DNA of 64,000 nucleotides, from NCBI GenBank assembly GCA_963667195.1, contig OY762962.1:992001-1056000 (forward strand), given 5' to 3'. Below the pieces are notes generated by a model. It was not told the DNA's origin. It saw nothing but the letters and a program-made list of their open reading frames with translations, and made no database searches. This document shows, one piece after another, positions 16,370 through 24,936 of this stretch. Each line of letters begins with the position of its first letter. Position 1 is the first letter of the stretch. The stretch is from UBA7703 sp963667195 (lineage in GTDB: Bacteria > Bacillota > Clostridia > Christensenellales > CAG-138). Both the position numbers and the translations under genes were made by a program.

Positions 16370-17554
16370 ATGACAAATCAAGACGTCATCCAGCTCACCG
16401 ACGAGAATATCCTCGGCACCTACAAGCGCTTCCCCGTCGCGCTCGAAAGCGGCGAAAACGCGACGCTGAAGGATTTCGACGGCAAAACGTATATCGACTT
16501 TGCGAGCGGCATCGGCGTGTGTTCCCTCGGCTGCGGCAACGAAGCTTGGCTCGCCGCCATCACGGAGCAAGCCAAAAAGCTCCCGCATGTGTCGAATCTC
16601 TTTTACACCGAGCCCGCCGCCACGGCGGCAAAGACGCTCGTCGAGCGCACGGGCATGCAGGGCGTGTTTTTCAGTAATTCCGGCGCGGAGGCGAACGAGG
16701 GCGCGATCAAGCTCGCGCGCAAGCACTCCTTTGACAAATACGGCGCGGGCAGAAACCAGATCGTGACCCTCAACCACTCCTTCCACGGGCGCACGATCAC
16801 AACCCTCGCCGCCACGGGACAGGATGTGTTCCACCAATACTTCTTCCCGTTTACGGAAGGGTTTATCCACGCGGAACCGAATGACGTTGCCTGCGTGAAA
16901 TCCGCCTGCATGAGCGGAACCGTCTGCGCGGTACTGATGGAGCTGATTCAAGGCGAAGGCGGCGTGCTGCCGCTGGATGCGGCGTTTGTGCAGGAGGTTG
17001 CATCTTTCTGCAAGTCGCGCGATATCCTGCTGCTCATCGACGAGGTGCAGACCGGCGTTGGCAGAACGGGCACGCTCTTCTGCTTCCAGCAGTACGGCAT
17101 CGAGCCGGACGCGGTCACGTTCGCAAAGGGCATCGCGGCGGGGCTTCCGTTTGGCGGCGTGCTCGCGGCAAAGAGCTGCGCGGACACACTCTGCGCCGGC
17201 ACCCACGCGACCACCTTCGGCGGCAACCCGATCTGCGCCGCGGGCGCAAACGCGGTATTGGCCCAGCTCACGCCGGACTTCCTCGCCGAAGTCGCAGAGA
17301 AGGGCACGTACATCCGCGAGACGGTCGCGGGCTGGAACCTGCCTGTTGTCACGAGCGTGCGCGGGTTGGGGCTCATGATCGGCATCGGAGTCAGCTGCTC
17401 GCACCGGGAAGCGGTCGGCAAGCTCGTGGAGAGCGGCTTACTCGCCCTGACGGCGGGCGCGGACACCATCCGCCTCATGCCGCCGCTGACGATCACGAAA
17501 GCGGAGATCGACGCGGGACTCGGTATTCTCAAGCAAATTCTGAGCGCATCTTAA
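16370..17554 (+). CDS. argD: Acetylornithine aminotransferase
   Basis: This PLP enzyme converts N-acetylglutamate semialdehyde to N-acetylornithine. The 394-residue protein has FFSNSGAEANEGAIKLAR near 100, LLIDEVQTGVGRTG near 221 and the PLP lysine K253 in TFAKGIAAGLPFGG. AAGGAGG overlaps the argB stop and sets the start at 16370. It may also serve the lysine pathway, as ArgD does in some bacteria. Confidence 0.95.
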   Translation: MTNQDVIQLTDENILGTYKRFPVALESGENATLKDFDGKTYIDFASGIGVCSLGCGNEAWLAAITEQAKKLPHVSNLFYTEPAATAAKTLVERTGMQGVFFSNSGAEANEGAIKLARKHSFDKYGAGRNQIVTLNHSFHGRTITTLAATGQDVFHQYFFPFTEGFIHAEPNDVACVKSACMSGTVCAVLMELIQGEGGVLPLDAAFVQEVASFCKSRDILLLIDEVQTGVGRTGTLFCFQQYGIEPDAVTFAKGIAAGLPFGGVLAAKSCADTLCAGTHATTFGGNPICAAGANAVLAQLTPDFLAEVAEKGTYIRETVAGWNLPVVTSVRGLGLMIGIGVSCSHREAVGKLVESGLLALTAGADTIRLMPPLTITKAEIDAGLGILKQILSAS

Positions 17555-17584
17555 TTTCAAATACACATACAGGAGGCGAAGGAC

Positions 17585-18568
17585 ATGAACCTGAAAGGCA
17601 AGAGCTTTCTCAAGCTGCTCGACTTCACGCCGGACGAAATCGCGGGGCTGCTCGCGCTTTCGGCGGAGCTCAAGGCGAAGAAGAAGGCGGGTATCCCGCA
17701 CGACACGCTGCGCGGCAAGAACATCGCGCTGATTTTCGAGAAAGCCAGCACGCGCACGCGATGCGCCTTTGAGGTCGCGGCCTTCGACCTCGGTATGCAC
17801 GCGACCTATCTCGATCCCTCCGGCTCGCAGATCGGCAAAAAGGAGAGCATTTCGGACACCGCGCAGGTGCTGGGTCGCATGTACGACGGCATCGAATACC
17901 GCGGCTATGCGCAGAGCATCGTCGAAGAGCTCGCGAAATACGCGGGCGTGCCCGTTTGGAACGGGCTCACCACCGAGTTTCACCCGACGCAGATCCTCGC
18001 GGATTTGCTGACGATTCAGGAGAAATTCGGCACGCTCAAAGGCATCAAGATGGCGTATTGCGGCGACGCGCGGTTCAACATGGGCAATTCGCTCATGGTC
18101 GGCTGCGCGAAGATGGGGCTGGACTTTGTCGCCTGCGCGCCGAAAGCATACTGGCCGAGCGAGGAACTCACCAACACCTGCAAGGAGCTCGCGAAAGCCA
18201 GCGGCGGCAGCATCACGCAGACGGAGGATATCCTGGCGGGTGTCAAGGACGCGGACGTGATCTATACCGACGTCTGGGTGTCGATGGGCGAACCCATGGA
18301 AATCTGGGAGCAGCGCATCAAGGAACTATCTCCCTATCAGGTGAACGCAAAGGTCATGGCGGCTGCCAAACCCACCGCGATCTTTATGCACTGCCTGCCC
18401 GCGTTCCACGACCTGAACACCACCATCGGCAAGGAGATGGGAGCAAAGTTCCACCGCGACAGCATGGAAGTGAGCGACGACGTCTTCTCCAGCCCGCAGT
18501 CGGTGGTCTTCGACGAGGCGGAAAACCGCATGCACACGATCAAAGCGGTCATGCTGGCGACGCTGTAA
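17585..18568 (+). CDS. argF: Ornithine carbamoyltransferase
   Basis: ArgF makes citrulline from ornithine and carbamoyl phosphate. The 327-residue protein carries the carbamoyl phosphate motif STRTR at 55-59, HPTQ at 133-136 and the ornithine-binding HCLPAFHD at 269-276. AGGAGG lies seven bases upstream of the ATG. It is the last gene of the cluster, followed by a strong terminator. The cluster context argues for biosynthesis, not arginine deiminase catabolism. Confidence 0.96.
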   Translation: MNLKGKSFLKLLDFTPDEIAGLLALSAELKAKKKAGIPHDTLRGKNIALIFEKASTRTRCAFEVAAFDLGMHATYLDPSGSQIGKKESISDTAQVLGRMYDGIEYRGYAQSIVEELAKYAGVPVWNGLTTEFHPTQILADLLTIQEKFGTLKGIKMAYCGDARFNMGNSLMVGCAKMGLDFVACAPKAYWPSEELTNTCKELAKASGGSITQTEDILAGVKDADVIYTDVWVSMGEPMEIWEQRIKELSPYQVNAKVMAAAKPTAIFMHCLPAFHDLNTTIGKEMGAKFHRDSMEVSDDVFSSPQSVVFDEAENRMHTIKAVMLATL

Positions 18569-18583
18569 ATCAACTCAAGGCAC

Positions 18584-18615
18584 AAAAGAGGCTCGCGTCG
18601 CGAGCCTCTTTTTGT
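18584..18615 (+). terminator. Terminator of the arginine operon
   Basis: A perfect 12-bp stem (18584-18595 with 18601-18612), a 5-base loop and a T-run follow argF by 15 bases. Confidence 0.92.
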
Positions 18616-18617
18616 GT

Positions 18618-18941
18618 TCAATCTTCGCTTGAAATTCCAAACAAGATTCGCATGAAATCTCGTGCGCTATGAAGAATTCGAATGATATAAACTGCATCCT
18701 TCGAATGCTTATAAAACGCATAATAGCTTCCGCAAACGAGATAGCGATAGTCCGTCACCATCCCGATGATTGCGGTCAGCGGCGAACCCATCTGCGGGTG
18801 CTCCCGTAAAAGTCGAAGGTTCGCAGTGATCCGCGATATTTGCCTTGCAGCAGTTGCTTCGTCGCCGGATTCCTGCGCGATATACGCGCGAATCTCTCGC
18901 AAGTCCTGTTCCGCGCTGGGGGAAAGCAGCACATTAGCCAT
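18618..18941 (-). CDS. ParE/RelE-family toxin of a type II toxin-antitoxin module
   Basis: The 107-residue protein matches the ParE/RelE fold: N-terminal LSPSAEQDLREIRAYIAQES, a central basic Arg segment (TANLRLLREHPQMGSPL), YRYLVCGSYYAFYKH and a C-terminal VYIIRILHSARD. ParE relatives poison DNA gyrase and RelE relatives cleave mRNA; the subgroup here looks nearer ParE, but this is not certain. Its start overlaps the antitoxin gene by eight bases, the usual antitoxin-first order. Confidence 0.88.
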   Translation of the reverse strand: MANVLLSPSAEQDLREIRAYIAQESGDEATAARQISRITANLRLLREHPQMGSPLTAIIGMVTDYRYLVCGSYYAFYKHSKDAVYIIRILHSARDFMRILFGISSED

Positions 18942-19188
18942 GAAGCGTTCCTAACTCCGCTTCAACGGCATCCAATTCCTTCCAGCCATCCTTCTGCGCA
19001 GCGCGTTCCCCTTCGGCTAACGCCGTGAGCAATTGAATCGTCGCTTGCTGCTTTTCGAATTCCGCGATGTCCACAACGGCATATTTCCCGCGACCGTTCT
19101 TCGTCAGATACACCGGCGAACCGACGGCGACTTCATCCAGCACCTTAGAATAGTTCCGCAGATCGGAAATTGGCTTAATATTCGGCAT
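18934..19188 (-). CDS. Phd/YefM-family antitoxin
   Basis: The 84-residue protein begins with PNIKPISDLRNYSKVLDEV and continues with VYLTKNGRGKYAVVDIAEFE, the Phd/YefM DNA-binding domain. The C-terminal part (about 55-84) is the flexible toxin-binding tail. The start at 19188 follows a perfect GGAGGTGAGG; a GTG five codons upstream overlaps that ribosome site and is rejected. A 14-bp palindrome at 19220-19233, inside the promoter, is the likely autoregulatory site. Confidence 0.9.
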   Translation of the reverse strand: MPNIKPISDLRNYSKVLDEVAVGSPVYLTKNGRGKYAVVDIAEFEKQQATIQLLTALAEGERAAQKDGWKELDAVEAELGTLHG

Positions 19189-19209
19189 GTTCCTCACCTC
19201 CACGAGAGA

Positions 19210-19233
19210 ATTATATCATATTCGCATGCGAAT
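19210..19233 (-). promoter_or_regulatory. Toxin-antitoxin promoter with palindromic operator
   Basis: On the minus strand an extended -10 element TGATATAAT spans 19218-19210. The perfect palindrome ATTCGCATGCGAAT (19220-19233) fills the spacer toward the -35, a placement suited to repression by the antitoxin or toxin-antitoxin complex. Confidence 0.65.
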
Positions 19234-19253
19234 TTAACATCATATTTGCAGCA

Positions 19254-19294
19254 AACAAAAAACAGGGTTGGAATTTCCAACCCTATTTGTTTTG
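19254..19294. terminator. Bidirectional terminator downstream of the RluA-like gene
   Basis: An 8-bp stem (19264-19271 with 19277-19284) has an A-rich left flank and a T-rich right flank. It would end the leftward pseudouridine synthase transcript before the antitoxin promoter. Confidence 0.8.
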
Positions 19295-19311
19295 TGATTT
19301 CGAAGAAATTA

Positions 19312-20643
19312 TTACAACCCCAACTCCCTTAAGCTCTCAAACACCTTTCTGTCGATCTCCAACCTCTTTGCCAGCAGCTGTTGCGTGCGCTTTTTGCGGA
19401 GCTTGTTGAATTCACGGTCGCCGTACTTGTCATCGCCGAGGACGGGGTGACCGATTGCCGACATCTGCACACGGATCTGGTGCGTGCGCCCCGTGAAAAG
19501 TTCGATTTCGAGGAGGCTCGCTTCGCCGTCGGTCTCGAGCACGCGGAAGCTCAGCTCGCAGCGGAGCGCGCCCGCGTCGCCTTCGCGGCAGAGGCGAACA
19601 AACGAATCGTCTGCGTCCTTCTGCACCCAATGGACAAGGCGGCCTTCACTCTTCGGCACGCCGCGCACGACCGCGTGATAAATTTTGCGTAACTCATGCG
19701 TGTAGAAGAGCTGCTCGAATTTAGCGGCTGCTTCCTCCGTCCGCGCAAAGAGCACAAGCCCTTCCGTGTTCGCGTCCAGCCGATGCACGGGATAGACGCT
19801 CTCAAACAGCGACTCCAGCTCGCCAAGCAGCTCGCCCTCCGTCTCCACGCCCGCGTTTTTATCCACGACGAGGCAGTCCGCGTCGAGATAAACCCCACGG
19901 CAAACGGAAAACGCGGGCAGCAGCGCAATCTGCGGCATGAACGCGGCTTCCTCCCACGGCGGTGCGGAGAAGAACGTCATCGGCTCCTTCAGCGTCGGGT
20001 GGCTCAGCGTCAGCGCGTAAGCCCAGAGGCGAATCTGCTCGCCCGCGGGCGCATTTGGGGCATACCGCTGGTCGCCGTAGATCGGGTAGCCCGCGTGCTG
20101 CAATTGCACGCGAATCTGGTGCGGGCGTCCGGTATACAGCTCGATATCGAGCAGCGCGGTCGTCTCCGCCTGACCCAGCAGCGCGTAGCTCAGCCGCGCT
20201 TCCTTCGCGCCATCGGTACCCTTCGGCACCACGCGGGAAGAGAACGTCGTTTCGTCCTTATAGAGCCAGTTGGTCAAATTTTCCTGCGGCTTCGGGTGCC
20301 CGGAGACGATTGCGCAATAGCGCTTCTTCGCCTCGTGGCTGTTGAACTGCGCGGAGAGCCGCGCCGCCGCCTTGCTCGTCTTTGCGAACACCATCACGCC
20401 GCCGACCGGACGGTCGAGCCGGTGCACGAGGCCGAGATAGACCTCGCCGGGCTTTTCATAGCGCGCGCGGATATACGCTTTCAGCAACGTCAGCAAATCC
20501 TCGTCGCCGGAGCTGTCCGCCTGCACGGGCAGGTTGACGGGCTTCTCGACCACGAGCAGGTGGTTGTCTTCGTATAAAATTCGGATGCCGCTGTCCGTCC
20601 ACTCGTCGCGCCGGAGCTTCGGCAAGGTGGTTTGTTCTTCCAA
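19312..20643 (-). CDS. Tandem RluA-family pseudouridine synthase (two catalytic domains)
   Basis: RluA enzymes isomerise uridine in rRNA or tRNA. This 443-residue protein contains two complete RluA-like domains. Domain 1 (about 20-240) has GLVHRLDRPVGGVMVFAK and RPHQIRVQLQHAGYPIYGD; domain 2 (about 245-420) has YPVHRLDANTEGLVLFAR and RTHQIRVQMSAIGHPVLGD. Both keep the catalytic Asp of HRLD. Family members usually have one such domain in 220-330 residues. The start is a TTG; no in-frame ATG occurs after the preceding stop, and the ribosome site is weak. It follows the methyltransferase gene by 28 bases, so the two are probably co-transcribed RNA modification genes. Confidence 0.85.
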   Translation of the reverse strand: MEEQTTLPKLRRDEWTDSGIRILYEDNHLLVVEKPVNLPVQADSSGDEDLLTLLKAYIRARYEKPGEVYLGLVHRLDRPVGGVMVFAKTSKAAARLSAQFNSHEAKKRYCAIVSGHPKPQENLTNWLYKDETTFSSRVVPKGTDGAKEARLSYALLGQAETTALLDIELYTGRPHQIRVQLQHAGYPIYGDQRYAPNAPAGEQIRLWAYALTLSHPTLKEPMTFFSAPPWEEAAFMPQIALLPAFSVCRGVYLDADCLVVDKNAGVETEGELLGELESLFESVYPVHRLDANTEGLVLFARTEEAAAKFEQLFYTHELRKIYHAVVRGVPKSEGRLVHWVQKDADDSFVRLCREGDAGALRCELSFRVLETDGEASLLEIELFTGRTHQIRVQMSAIGHPVLGDDKYGDREFNKLRKKRTQQLLAKRLEIDRKVFESLRELGL

Positions 20644-20671
20644 CTGTGTACGCTTTCTATGTTATTCGAAA

Positions 20672-21529
20672 TCAGCGCTTCGGCGTCCAGCGTCCGCTTT
20701 CGCCGCACGGCAGGAGCAGATTGTCCCGCTCGATGGGCAGGCCCACCTCGTCCGAGACCGTCTCGCCTTCCGGCAACGCCACGCGCAGGATGTTTTTCAG
20801 CACGCTCGAGGCGAGGCCGGTCGTGTAGCTGTTGACGAGGAAAAACGCGGGTTCATCGCTCAATAGCTGCGCGCAGTCCGCCACCAGCGGGTAGAGGTCG
20901 TCTTCAATCTTCCAGAGTTCGCCCGTGGGCCCTCTGCCGTAGCTCGGCGGGTCCATCACGATGCCGTCGTAGCGGTTGCCGCGCCGGAGTTCGCGCTTGA
21001 CGAACTTCACGCAGTCGTCCACGATATAGCGAATCGGCGCTTCGCCAAGGCCGCTCGCGGCGGCGTTGTCCTTCGCCCAGGCGACCATGCCCTTCGCCGC
21101 GTCCACATGCACCACCTCTGCGCCGGAGGCCGCGCAGGCGACGGTCGCGCCGCCCGTGTACGCAAAGAGGTTGAGCACCTTTGGCGCGCCTTCGTGCGTC
21201 TTTTTCCAGCGGCCCAGCTCGCCGCGCATCCAGTCCCAGTTGACCGCCTGCTCGGGGAACAGCCCCGTGTGCTTAAAGCCCGTCGGGCGCACGACAAACG
21301 TCAGGTCGCGGTAAGCAACCTGCCACGATTCGGGCAGCTGCCGCTGCTCCTCCCAGTGTCCGCCGCCGGTTTCGGAGCGGATATAGATTGCGTCCGCCTT
21401 GTGCTCGCCCATCGGCCAAACGGCCTGCGGATCGGGACGCAGCAGGGTGATCCCCTTCCAGCGCTCGAGCTTCATGCCGTTGCCCGCGTCCAGCACGCGA
21501 AAATCGTTCCAACCATCCGCAATAAACAT
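20672..21529 (-). CDS. Class I SAM-dependent (rRNA-type) methyltransferase
   Basis: The 285-residue protein resembles the RlmI/RlmK-like methyltransferases. VLNLFAYTGGATVACAASGA near 127-146 is SAM motif I, VDAAKGMVAWAKDNA motif II, and MDPPSYGRG near 202 the catalytic motif IV (DPPS form). It lacks a PUA domain at the N-terminus, which RlmI has. GGGAG lies nine bases before the ATG. The neighbouring pseudouridine synthase supports an RNA substrate. Confidence 0.8.
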   Translation of the reverse strand: MFIADGWNDFRVLDAGNGMKLERWKGITLLRPDPQAVWPMGEHKADAIYIRSETGGGHWEEQRQLPESWQVAYRDLTFVVRPTGFKHTGLFPEQAVNWDWMRGELGRWKKTHEGAPKVLNLFAYTGGATVACAASGAEVVHVDAAKGMVAWAKDNAAASGLGEAPIRYIVDDCVKFVKRELRRGNRYDGIVMDPPSYGRGPTGELWKIEDDLYPLVADCAQLLSDEPAFFLVNSYTTGLASSVLKNILRVALPEGETVSDEVGLPIERDNLLLPCGESGRWTPKR

Positions 21530-21661
21530 GGATTTCTTCTCCCAAGCGGCACTTTGCCGCGATTCAATCGACTTATATTAGAATAGTATACCGATTTTTC
21601 GCGCGTTCGGAAAGGATGGATTTCTCCGCGCCGGAATCCCGCGGCACAAGCCCGGCTTTTG

Positions 21662-21690
21662 TTGCGCTTTTCAGCCGATTTCGATATACT
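21662..21690 (+). promoter_or_regulatory. Promoter of the short-chain dehydrogenase gene
   Basis: TTGCGC (21662-21667), a 17-base spacer and TATACT (21685-21690) lie so close to the ATG at 21698 that transcription would begin at or beside the start codon, implying a leaderless mRNA. Confidence 0.5.
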
Positions 21691-21697
21691 CTTTGCC

Positions 21698-22582
21698 ATG
21701 GATGGGAATTTGAATGGGGAACTGAAGGGGAAAATCGTCGTCGTCACGGGCGCAAATTCCGGCATCGGCAAAGCGACGGCGCGGCAGCTCGCCGACCTCG
21801 GCGCGACCGTGGTGCTTGCCTGCCGCTGCAAGGAGCGCGCGGAGGCGGCGCTGAGCGAGCTGAGTTGCGTGGATGGGCGCTGCTTTGATCTGATGATGTT
21901 GGATTTAGCCGATCTCGACAGCGTCCGCGCGTTTGCCAAGGCGTTCGCGGAAAAGTATGACCGTCTCGACGCGCTGATCAACAACGCGGGCATCTTAGGC
22001 CGCCATCGCGCGGAGACAAAGCAGGGGTTTGAGCAGAGCTTCGGCGTCAACTACCTCGGCGCGTTTCTGCTGACCATGCTGCTGCTCCCGCTGCTGGAGA
22101 AAAGCGAACAGGGACGAGTCGTCATGATGTCCAGCGTCGCGCACGGCTGGGGGGATGTCCGCTTTGACGACCTCAACTATACGCGCGGCTACAACCGCTT
22201 TGCGGCATACGGGCACAGCAAGCTTTGTAACCTCCTTTTGACCCGTGCGCTGGCGGAAAAGCTGCGCGCGCGCGGCAGCCGGGTGACGATCAACGCCGTG
22301 CATCCCGGCATCGTTGCGACGGATATCGTGGTCAACCGCGCGAACGACCGCTTCCGCTGGGTGGCGTCCGCGATGAAGCTGCTGTTTATGACCAGCGACG
22401 AGGGCGCAAAGACCAGCGTGTATCTGGCGAGCGATCCCGCGCTGGATCGCATCAGCGGGGAGTATTTCTACCGCTGCAGGATCGAGCCTTCCAGCGAGGC
22501 GAGCAAAAATCTCGCGAGCGCGAACCGGCTCTACGACGTGAGCCTGAAGCTCTGCGGGTTGGATGATCCGCTGAAATCGTAA
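21698..22582 (+). CDS. Short-chain dehydrogenase (retinol dehydrogenase-like SDR)
   Basis: The 294-residue protein is a classical NAD(P)-dependent SDR: VVVTGANSGIGKATA at about 14-28, DLADLDSV, LINNAGILG near 92, and the catalytic pair in YGHSKLCN near 169. The overall form (FGVNYLGAFLLT, HPGIVATDIV) is closest to the WW-oxidoreductase/retinol dehydrogenase-like branch. Substrate unknown. The start at 21698 has no visible ribosome site, and an upstream in-frame codon at 21659 falls in the promoter. A terminator follows. Confidence 0.85.
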   Translation: MDGNLNGELKGKIVVVTGANSGIGKATARQLADLGATVVLACRCKERAEAALSELSCVDGRCFDLMMLDLADLDSVRAFAKAFAEKYDRLDALINNAGILGRHRAETKQGFEQSFGVNYLGAFLLTMLLLPLLEKSEQGRVVMMSSVAHGWGDVRFDDLNYTRGYNRFAAYGHSKLCNLLLTRALAEKLRARGSRVTINAVHPGIVATDIVVNRANDRFRWVASAMKLLFMTSDEGAKTSVYLASDPALDRISGEYFYRCRIEPSSEASKNLASANRLYDVSLKLCGLDDPLKS

Positions 22583-22594
22583 CCGACGAAAAAC

Positions 22595-22635
22595 AAGAGG
22601 CGAATGCAGAAAACCTGCTTCGCCTCTTTTTTTCG
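22595..22635 (+). terminator. Terminator after the short-chain dehydrogenase gene
   Basis: A 10-bp stem plus a 4-bp extension with one bulged T (22595-22609 with 22615-22628) is followed by a T-run. It separates the gene from the convergent toxin/immunity pair. Confidence 0.9.
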
Positions 22636-22655
22636 CTTTCTTTGGTTGCTTTTCC

Positions 22656-23210
22656 TTACCGATGATAGGTTTCTTCGACAATATACCAACCTTGTTCAAC
22701 TTGAGTGTAATTCATATTATCAGCAAAACTGTTTTCTCGATGATACTTGATTTCCTGATTATTCGGAAACCAGTACAGAGATGTATACTTATATCCTGAT
22801 TCAAGCACTAACTTTGGAAAGTCGATATAAAACTTTAAAGGTCTTCCTTTACGTTCCAACATGATCATATACGGATGAAGTTTTTCAAAGACGGTAACAA
22901 TATTGTCCCACTCTTCTTCTGAGAAATACTTCTTATCGCCTAAATATGAGATGTCATAATCACCTTCGCCGTATTCGTCAAGTGCTCGTAAAAAACTCTT
23001 GCTAGAAAGCACACTGTCTCTTACAGAATTTAGCACATCCTTATTCTGCCAATAAAGGTCTGTCAACTCTTCCTTCGTTTTGTATTTGACAGAATCGATC
23101 GGAATTATCTCATTTGGGTTTGGAGCAAACCAAAGGATAAGAATCCAAGCCACAAATGCGAGTATGCCCAGTATCACAAGACCGAGGACTACTTTTATCC
23201 AAGTTTTCAT
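22656..23210 (-). CDS. Membrane-anchored small protein, candidate immunity protein
   Basis: The 184-residue protein has one N-terminal transmembrane helix (about 5-28) after two Lys residues, then a soluble domain rich in Asp, Glu, Lys and aromatic residues (EEEWDNIVTVFEKLHPYMI, YKYTSLYWFPNN). I do not recognise the family. The start at 23210 follows GAGGTG. That ribosome site lies just inside the upstream toxin gene, whose stop is eight bases away, so the two are co-translated. The position directly after a polymorphic toxin gene is what is expected of an immunity protein. The predicted topology puts the soluble domain outside the membrane, a point against neutralising a cytoplasmic nuclease. 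Confidence 0.65.
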   Translation of the reverse strand: MKTWIKVVLGLVILGILAFVAWILILWFAPNPNEIIPIDSVKYKTKEELTDLYWQNKDVLNSVRDSVLSSKSFLRALDEYGEGDYDISYLGDKKYFSEEEWDNIVTVFEKLHPYMIMLERKGRPLKFYIDFPKLVLESGYKYTSLYWFPNNQEIKYHRENSFADNMNYTQVEQGWYIVEETYHR

Positions 23211-23218
23211 GAAACACC

Positions 23219-24607
23219 TCAATCAAGAATATCGTAAATCTTGAAACCGTTAATGATCATTTCTTGATCATCTTTTTGATCACCGTACCATTGATCCTTC
23301 TTCTCCATTGACTCTCTCTGCGATCCAATCATATCCATGTTTTCATGATCGCGCAGTTGCGCTGCTCCCGCCTGTTGCAATAAATCAGCTTCCTTTATGC
23401 CCAATGCTTTACCTACCAATCCATAATTCAAGTTGCCTAAATCAGAAGAACTAACCTTGATTCCAAACACGTCATAAACCTGATCTTCTTTTGGATATGG
23501 CAGATCAGGAAATGTTTTGTACCATACTGCCGGATTCTTGTAGTCCATTGGTTCATTCTTTGAGACATTATTTAAAAGCCAAAGCATTTGCGTGCCTAAT
23601 GCCGAAAACGGCGAATCGTTAAAAGCAGGTACTTTTTGGAGCTTTTTCGCTTCCTCAATATTTTTCAAAATCATCGCTTCAATCTGCTTGCTTGCCTCAG
23701 CTTCATCAATATCCGCATATTTGGCTCGTCTATGGATATCTGCCGCTGTCTCTTTGTCCTCTTCCGGTTCCGAATTTCCACCATTATACCATCTTGGCTT
23801 TACTGGTTCACCTGCATTTTTTGTAAGATTATCCAGTATTTTATCCTCCTTCTCCTTCAACCACCGCAACGCTTTCGGTGCAAACACCGCATCCTGTTCA
23901 TACTTGCCGGTTCGCGTATATGCTTCTTCCTTCTCATTTGCGATATCAAACAGCTCTTTGGCGACGTTGCGCGCATCCGTAAGTGAGATGCCGAGTTGAT
24001 ATCGATTCGCAACCACAGCCTGAATTTTTGCGATCGTCTCCACATAGTGGGAAGATGTGTTGAGCAACGTCTGTTTGTCCTGGTTCGACAAACCGGCTTT
24101 CTGTGCGGTTTCCAGTTGCTGCCTTGCGGTCAAATCACCCCAGTTTTCGAAGTCGATCACATCCGAGGCTTTGTTCAGTACATTTGCCAGATCGGCATAC
24201 TCTCCCGGTATTGCGTTCGTTGCCGAGGGCGAACCCTTTAACAAGTAGGCGCGCAGCTCCGGGGAAACCGTCGTAATATCTCTGCCTCCGGTAACAACGC
24301 TGATCGGAATGTGCGGCTCTTTCGTTTTTGGTGGTTTGGAACTCGTGCTATTGTCGTTCTCCAGCTTTTTCCCTTGCGACACAAGTCCACGGCTTCCCGT
24401 GACGTCGCTGATTGGGATGTTGTTTGTACTGTTTCGATTGATAACGCCCGTGTTTGCGCTTTTGGGTGCACCTGTGTCAGTTTGCAGTGTGCGCATCCCC
24501 TGCAAAGTCGTATTTACCGCTTGTTCAAAGTTCAGCGGCTTTTCTTCGTCCTGTTCGAAATTTGGTTTCTTCATGTCTTTGCCAATTCGGTTTAAAATAG
24601 TACGCAT
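23219..24607 (-). CDS. Probable polymorphic toxin with type 44 C-terminal domain
   Basis: The 462-residue protein has a polar N-terminus with two copies of an IPIS-x-VTG-x-R motif (about 64-73 and 100-109), an alpha-helical middle (about 140-360), and a C-terminal domain (about 365-462) like bacterial polymorphic toxin type 44. The shared points are a WYKTF start, GNLNYGLVGKALGI, LLQQAGAAQ and the final GDQ-x-DDQ-x-x-I-x-x-GFKIYD. That family is predicted to be a nuclease toxin of contact or secreted systems. There is no signal peptide or known secretion leader. AGGAG lies eight bases before the ATG. The region is AT-richer than its surroundings, which suggests transfer. Assignment of the C-terminal domain is from memory of the family pattern. 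Confidence 0.6.
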   Translation of the reverse strand: MRTILNRIGKDMKKPNFEQDEEKPLNFEQAVNTTLQGMRTLQTDTGAPKSANTGVINRNSTNNIPISDVTGSRGLVSQGKKLENDNSTSSKPPKTKEPHIPISVVTGGRDITTVSPELRAYLLKGSPSATNAIPGEYADLANVLNKASDVIDFENWGDLTARQQLETAQKAGLSNQDKQTLLNTSSHYVETIAKIQAVVANRYQLGISLTDARNVAKELFDIANEKEEAYTRTGKYEQDAVFAPKALRWLKEKEDKILDNLTKNAGEPVKPRWYNGGNSEPEEDKETAADIHRRAKYADIDEAEASKQIEAMILKNIEEAKKLQKVPAFNDSPFSALGTQMLWLLNNVSKNEPMDYKNPAVWYKTFPDLPYPKEDQVYDVFGIKVSSSDLGNLNYGLVGKALGIKEADLLQQAGAAQLRDHENMDMIGSQRESMEKKDQWYGDQKDDQEMIINGFKIYDILD

Positions 24608-24936
24608 CGTTCTTTCTCCTAAAAATAAAATTTTGCATCCGTTTCCGGAGGCTTACCTATAACATACACCTGAAAACGGGTGAAAAATTACGATAGTTTC
24701 CTCGAAATTGGCCGATCAAATTCGTCGCTTATTTCAATTTATGTTTGCATTTTGTCCGTTTGCTCTTATTTGCTTTTTTACCCCGGCAAATGTTTTTCCT
24801 TCAAAATCCACCCGTTTACGCCGTGAATCGTGGCAGGATTATTAACTTTTATCGGTTTCGCTTTTCCGGCGGCGCAACTTTGGTATAATATAGTTTGCTT
24901 TACCGGGGGGTAAATTTCAAAGGATCAAGGTAAAAG
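24608..24936. other. Divergent intergenic region, toxin gene and penicillin-binding lipoprotein
   Basis: This 329-base AT-rich stretch has no gene. It carries the ribosome site of the leftward toxin gene at its left end and the promoter of the rightward gene at its right end. Confidence 0.7.
24881..24889 (+). promoter_or_regulatory. Extended -10 promoter of the penicillin-binding lipoprotein gene
   Basis: TGGTATAAT is a consensus extended -10 element, 47 bases before the ATG at 24937. No clear -35 is visible, as is common for extended -10 promoters. Confidence 0.7.
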
